Origin: JAGVUD01 sp052033935
GTDB taxonomy: Bacteria; Armatimonadota; UBA5829; DSUL01
DNA: 64,000 nucleotides
Assembly (NCBI GenBank): GCA_052033935.1
Contig: JBPOJE010000011.1
Span: 158,479 to 222,478, forward strand
Reading direction: 5' to 3'
The notes beneath the pieces were generated by a model, which was given only the letters and a program-made list of their open reading frames with translations, had not been told where the DNA came from and ran no database searches. Shown in pieces: positions 61,977 through 64,000 of the stretch. Each line of letters starts with the position of its first letter. Position 1 is the stretch's first letter. A program made the translations under genes and the position numbers.

Positions 61977-63221
61977 CTAGAACTCCTCCAGCGCCGTCTT
62001 GCGCAGCAGCGCCAGCGCCGACTGCGAGGCGCGCAGCTTTACCGTCTCGCGGGTTCCGGCAAGCAGGTTCCGCTCGGCACGCGCGCCTTTTGCTGTCGAG
62101 ACGGCGATCCAGACCAGGCCGACAGGCTTATCCGGCGTCCCGCCGCCTGGCCCGGCGATGCCCGTGTCGGCCAAGGCAATATCGGCGCCAGCGCGTTTCC
62201 GCGCACCTTCGGCCATCGCGAGCGCCACTTCCTCGCTGACCGCTCCATGCCGCTCGATCAGATCCGCTGGCACCCCCAGCAGGTCCACCTTCGCCTCGTT
62301 CGCGTAGGAGACCAGGCCTTCCACGAATGTCTCCGAGCTTCCGGGCACGTCGGTGATGCGCGAGGCGATGAGGCCGCCAGTGCAGGACTCCGCCGTCGCG
62401 ATCTTCAGTCCCCTGGCGATGCACAGCCGGACAGTGACGGTCTCGAGCGTTTCGTCATCTATCCCGTAGAGCCACTCGCCCGCGCGTTCGCGGATCTGCC
62501 GCTCCCTCTCGGAAATGAGCGCCATCGCAGTCTGTTCGTCGGGGGCTTTGGCGGAGACGCGCAGGTGCACCTCACTGGTCTTGGCGTATGGCGCGACGGT
62601 GGGGTTGCGGGACGCGAGCAGGTCCCTGACCTTCGGCTCGAGCAGGGATTCGCCGATGCCGACAAAACGCAGCGTGCGTGAGCGAAGCACTTCGGCGGGC
62701 GTGTAGCCCCGCGCCGACAGCCACGGCACAATCTCGTCCGTCCACATCGGAATCAGTTCGTTCGGCGGCCCGGGCAGGCAGATGACAGCGCGATCGCCCA
62801 GGTCAAAGACGCAGCCCGGCGCGGTGCCGTTCGGGTTCTTGACGTTGACTCCGTGCTCGGGCTTCAGCGCCTGCTTCAGGTTGCCCTCATGAAAGGCGAT
62901 GCCCCGGCGCTCGAAGAACGCCCGCAGAGTACACTCCGACTCGGGATCGCTGACAAGAGCGACCCCACACGCCTCGGACGCGGCTTCTTTGGTGATGTCA
63001 TCCTCCGTCGGCCCGAGCCCGCCGATTGCAATCACGACATCCACCCGCCCGAGGGCGGTGCGAAACGCCTCCACGGCGCGGCCCATGTTGTCGCCCACAG
63101 TCACGCGGTGCATCACGTCAATTCCCCGCGCCGCCAGGTCGCGCGAAAGAAACACGGCGTTCGTATCGGTTACCTGCCCCAGCAGCAGCTCGGTGCCCAC
63201 GGAAAGAATCTCAGCGCGCAA
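61977..63221 (-). CDS. cinA: CinA-type nicotinamide-nucleotide amidase / competence-damage protein
   Basis: The 414-residue protein has an N-terminal molybdopterin-binding-like domain (AEILSVGTELLLGQVTDTN, GGLGPTEDD, CLPGPPNEL) and a C-terminal PncC-like amidase domain (AESCTGGLIASRITDVPGSS). Deamidates NMN for NAD salvage. The start is TTG 63221 seven bases after GGAGGAC, giving the canonical LRAEILSVG N-terminus; an ATG far upstream would add unrelated residues. First gene of the cinA-thpR-recA run. Confidence 0.94.
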   Translation of the reverse strand: MRAEILSVGTELLLGQVTDTNAVFLSRDLAARGIDVMHRVTVGDNMGRAVEAFRTALGRVDVVIAIGGLGPTEDDITKEAASEACGVALVSDPESECTLRAFFERRGIAFHEGNLKQALKPEHGVNVKNPNGTAPGCVFDLGDRAVICLPGPPNELIPMWTDEIVPWLSARGYTPAEVLRSRTLRFVGIGESLLEPKVRDLLASRNPTVAPYAKTSEVHLRVSAKAPDEQTAMALISERERQIRERAGEWLYGIDDETLETVTVRLCIARGLKIATAESCTGGLIASRITDVPGSSETFVEGLVSYANEAKVDLLGVPADLIERHGAVSEEVALAMAEGARKRAGADIALADTGIAGPGGGTPDKPVGLVWIAVSTAKGARAERNLLAGTRETVKLRASQSALALLRKTALEEF

Positions 63222-63289
63222 GTAGTGTCCTCCAGTGGAAGACAGTATACGGCAAACGCGGCGCGGTGGACACAACCGGCCTCTCCCCG

Positions 63290-63365
63290 CTGGACTCGGA
63301 TTTGCAATCCGAGTCCGTAGCCCGGACCCCGGCACCCGCGACGGTTCCACGCCCACAAGGGGCTA
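63290..63365 (+). repeat. REP-like palindromic repeat, copy 1
   Basis: An 11-bp perfect stem, GGACTCGGATT / AATCCGAGTCC at 63292-63316, is followed by GACCCCGGC and ends ACGCCCACAAGGGGCTA (63349-63365). The whole unit recurs at 63436-63505. Confidence 0.8.
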
Positions 63366-63435
63366 GGTTACGGCGGGCACTCCAGGCAACGCTTAGCCGT
63401 CCCCTCCGCCCCATTAAAACTCTCTGAAGCTTTCG

Positions 63436-63505
63436 CTGGACCCGGATTTGTAATCCGAGTCCCAGACCCCGGCGACTGCAGGGTACCGACGCCCACAAGG
63501 GGCTA
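63436..63505 (+). repeat. REP-like palindromic repeat, copy 2
   Basis: Same layout as 63290-63365: GGA.CCGGATTTGTAATCCGAGTCC, then AGACCCCGGC and ACGCCCACAAGGGGCTA. It sits directly next to the IS110 left end. The tail motif also occurs at 23301 and 28608. Confidence 0.8.
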
Positions 63506-63506
63506 T

Positions 63507-64000
63507 ACTTGTATAGTTTGGAGGAGTGCCTGCCGTTGAGGTTGAAAGAGCAGGCACGGGGTGGAGGGGCAGGCTATGCAATCTGCTTTGACAGACTCAC
63601 GTAGACATCCCCCACCGCACATGCAAGCGTCAATCGGAATCCAGCGCCTTCACTGAACGCCAATCGTGGCAAGCAAACTCGCATGTGCCCACCCCGCACC
63701 TGAAGCGAGCGAGGAGATTATACCATGGAGCACAGCTTGTCCATCGGCGCAGACATCAGCAAGGGCTGGATCGACATCTGGAGCGCAAACAAGCACATCC
63801 GCATCGACATACGCAGCGCGCGATCTTGAAGTTCCTGAGGAAACTTCCTGTAGGAACCGTGGTCGCGATGGAAGCGACCAACGACTACCATATGCGGCTG
63901 GCGGACCTGGCATATGAAAAAGGCCTCAGTGTCTATGTGATCAATCCCCAGGTCACCCGCCACTACAGGGAGGCGCTGGGTCTGCGTGGTTCAACAGACC
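63507..64000 (+). mobile_element. left part of an IS110-family insertion sequence (3' end outside window)
   Basis: The transposase frame at 63725-64000 is IS110-like, and 63507-63724 upstream is non-coding with a GTGCCTGC/GCAGGCAC hairpin at 63525-63556. IS110 elements carry a bridge RNA in such end regions, and they often target REP sequences; here a REP-like unit ends just before. The outer boundary is approximate because the right end is not in the window. Confidence 0.6.
63725..64000 (+). CDS. IS110-family transposase, frameshifted and 3' partial
   Basis: From ATG 63725 (GGAG eight bases upstream) the frame gives MEHSLSIGADISKGWIDIW with the first acidic residue of the DEDD site, then stops near 63829. 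The next frame continues AILKFLRKLPVGTVVAMEAT with the second acidic residue, NDYHMRLADLAYEKG and VYVINPQVTRHYREALGL to the window edge. A single-base frame change near 63806 joins the two, so the copy is probably inactive unless the change is a sequence error. Confidence 0.8.

Noticed and set aside
63285..63510. tRNA-like or CRISPR interpretation of the repeats near 63.3 kb
   Set aside because: There are only two units with long dissimilar middles, and the stem-loop lacks tRNA arms; a REP-like repeat fits better.

Overview
The window reads as a chromosomal piece of a GC-rich, Gram-negative-type bacterium, most probably Armatimonadota (or a close relative in the Armatimonadota / Chthonomonas neighbourhood). 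The evidence is two type II pseudopilin-like proteins with the N-terminus typical of that phylum (FTLIELLV.IAIIAILAAILFPVFAQARE), an H-X9-DG motif, a PEP-CTERM surface protein, and a housekeeping block in the order cinA-thpR-recA-rny-ymdB. No rRNA, tRNA or CRISPR was found by eye. The phylum call is an inference from protein style, not a database result.

Layout. 1-6.8 kb: the end of a beta-propeller protein, serS, a tiny basic protein, a YbjQ-type protein, an LCP cell-wall protein and a three-gene ABC exporter operon (minus) with a clear sigma-70 promoter at 6895-6923. 7.1-9 kb: DUF1573 / rhodanese / MauE-DoxX / zinc-ribbon cluster. 9-14.3 kb: a 1.2-kresidue secreted SGNH-hydrolase/beta-propeller protein, panD and an M48 protease. 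14.3-18.6 kb (minus): valS, a ThuA-domain protein and an HNH nuclease. 18.6-22.7 kb: a candidate structured RNA, then a cobalamin riboswitch driving three surface-protein genes (pseudopilin, a secreted surface protein, a PEP-CTERM protein); this cassette lies between two direct copies of a dispersed repeat. 22.7-29.8 kb: a plastic region with a truncated second copy of a sugar nucleotidyltransferase, a large secreted caspase-fold protein, and a RAYT transposase between two mirror-image REP hairpins. 28.8-32.1 kb (minus): a sugar-nucleotide cluster (two nucleotidyltransferases and a DegT-type aminotransferase).

32.4-39.6 kb: Gfo/Idh oxidoreductase, queG, a URO-D-family protein, acylphosphatase, an HtrA-type protease, a second pseudopilin and a GH43-like protein. 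The oxidoreductase and the URO-D gene both carry apparent frameshifts. 39.6-43.6 kb (minus): a two-gene electron-transfer operon encoding an 11-heme c / membrane cytochrome b fusion and a 28-heme cytochrome c. 43.9-47 kb: a LolA-like gene at the end of a decayed ABC-transporter operon, two unknown genes and insertion-sequence debris. 47-63.2 kb: PAP2 phosphatase, PPi-dependent phosphofructokinase, hpf, a KGG stress protein, an NfeD/slipin pair, a soluble GAF-PAS histidine kinase, dut, a zinc-ribbon/TPR protein, a PKD protein, then ymdB, rny, recA, thpR and cinA (minus). 63.2-64 kb: two REP-like palindromic repeats followed by the left end of an IS110-family element that runs off the window.

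The points most worth following are the B12-riboswitch surface cassette with its flanking direct repeats, the 28-heme cytochrome operon, the caspase-fold surface protein with a paired OB-like module shared by three secreted proteins, and the strong-promoter RNA locus upstream of the HNH gene.
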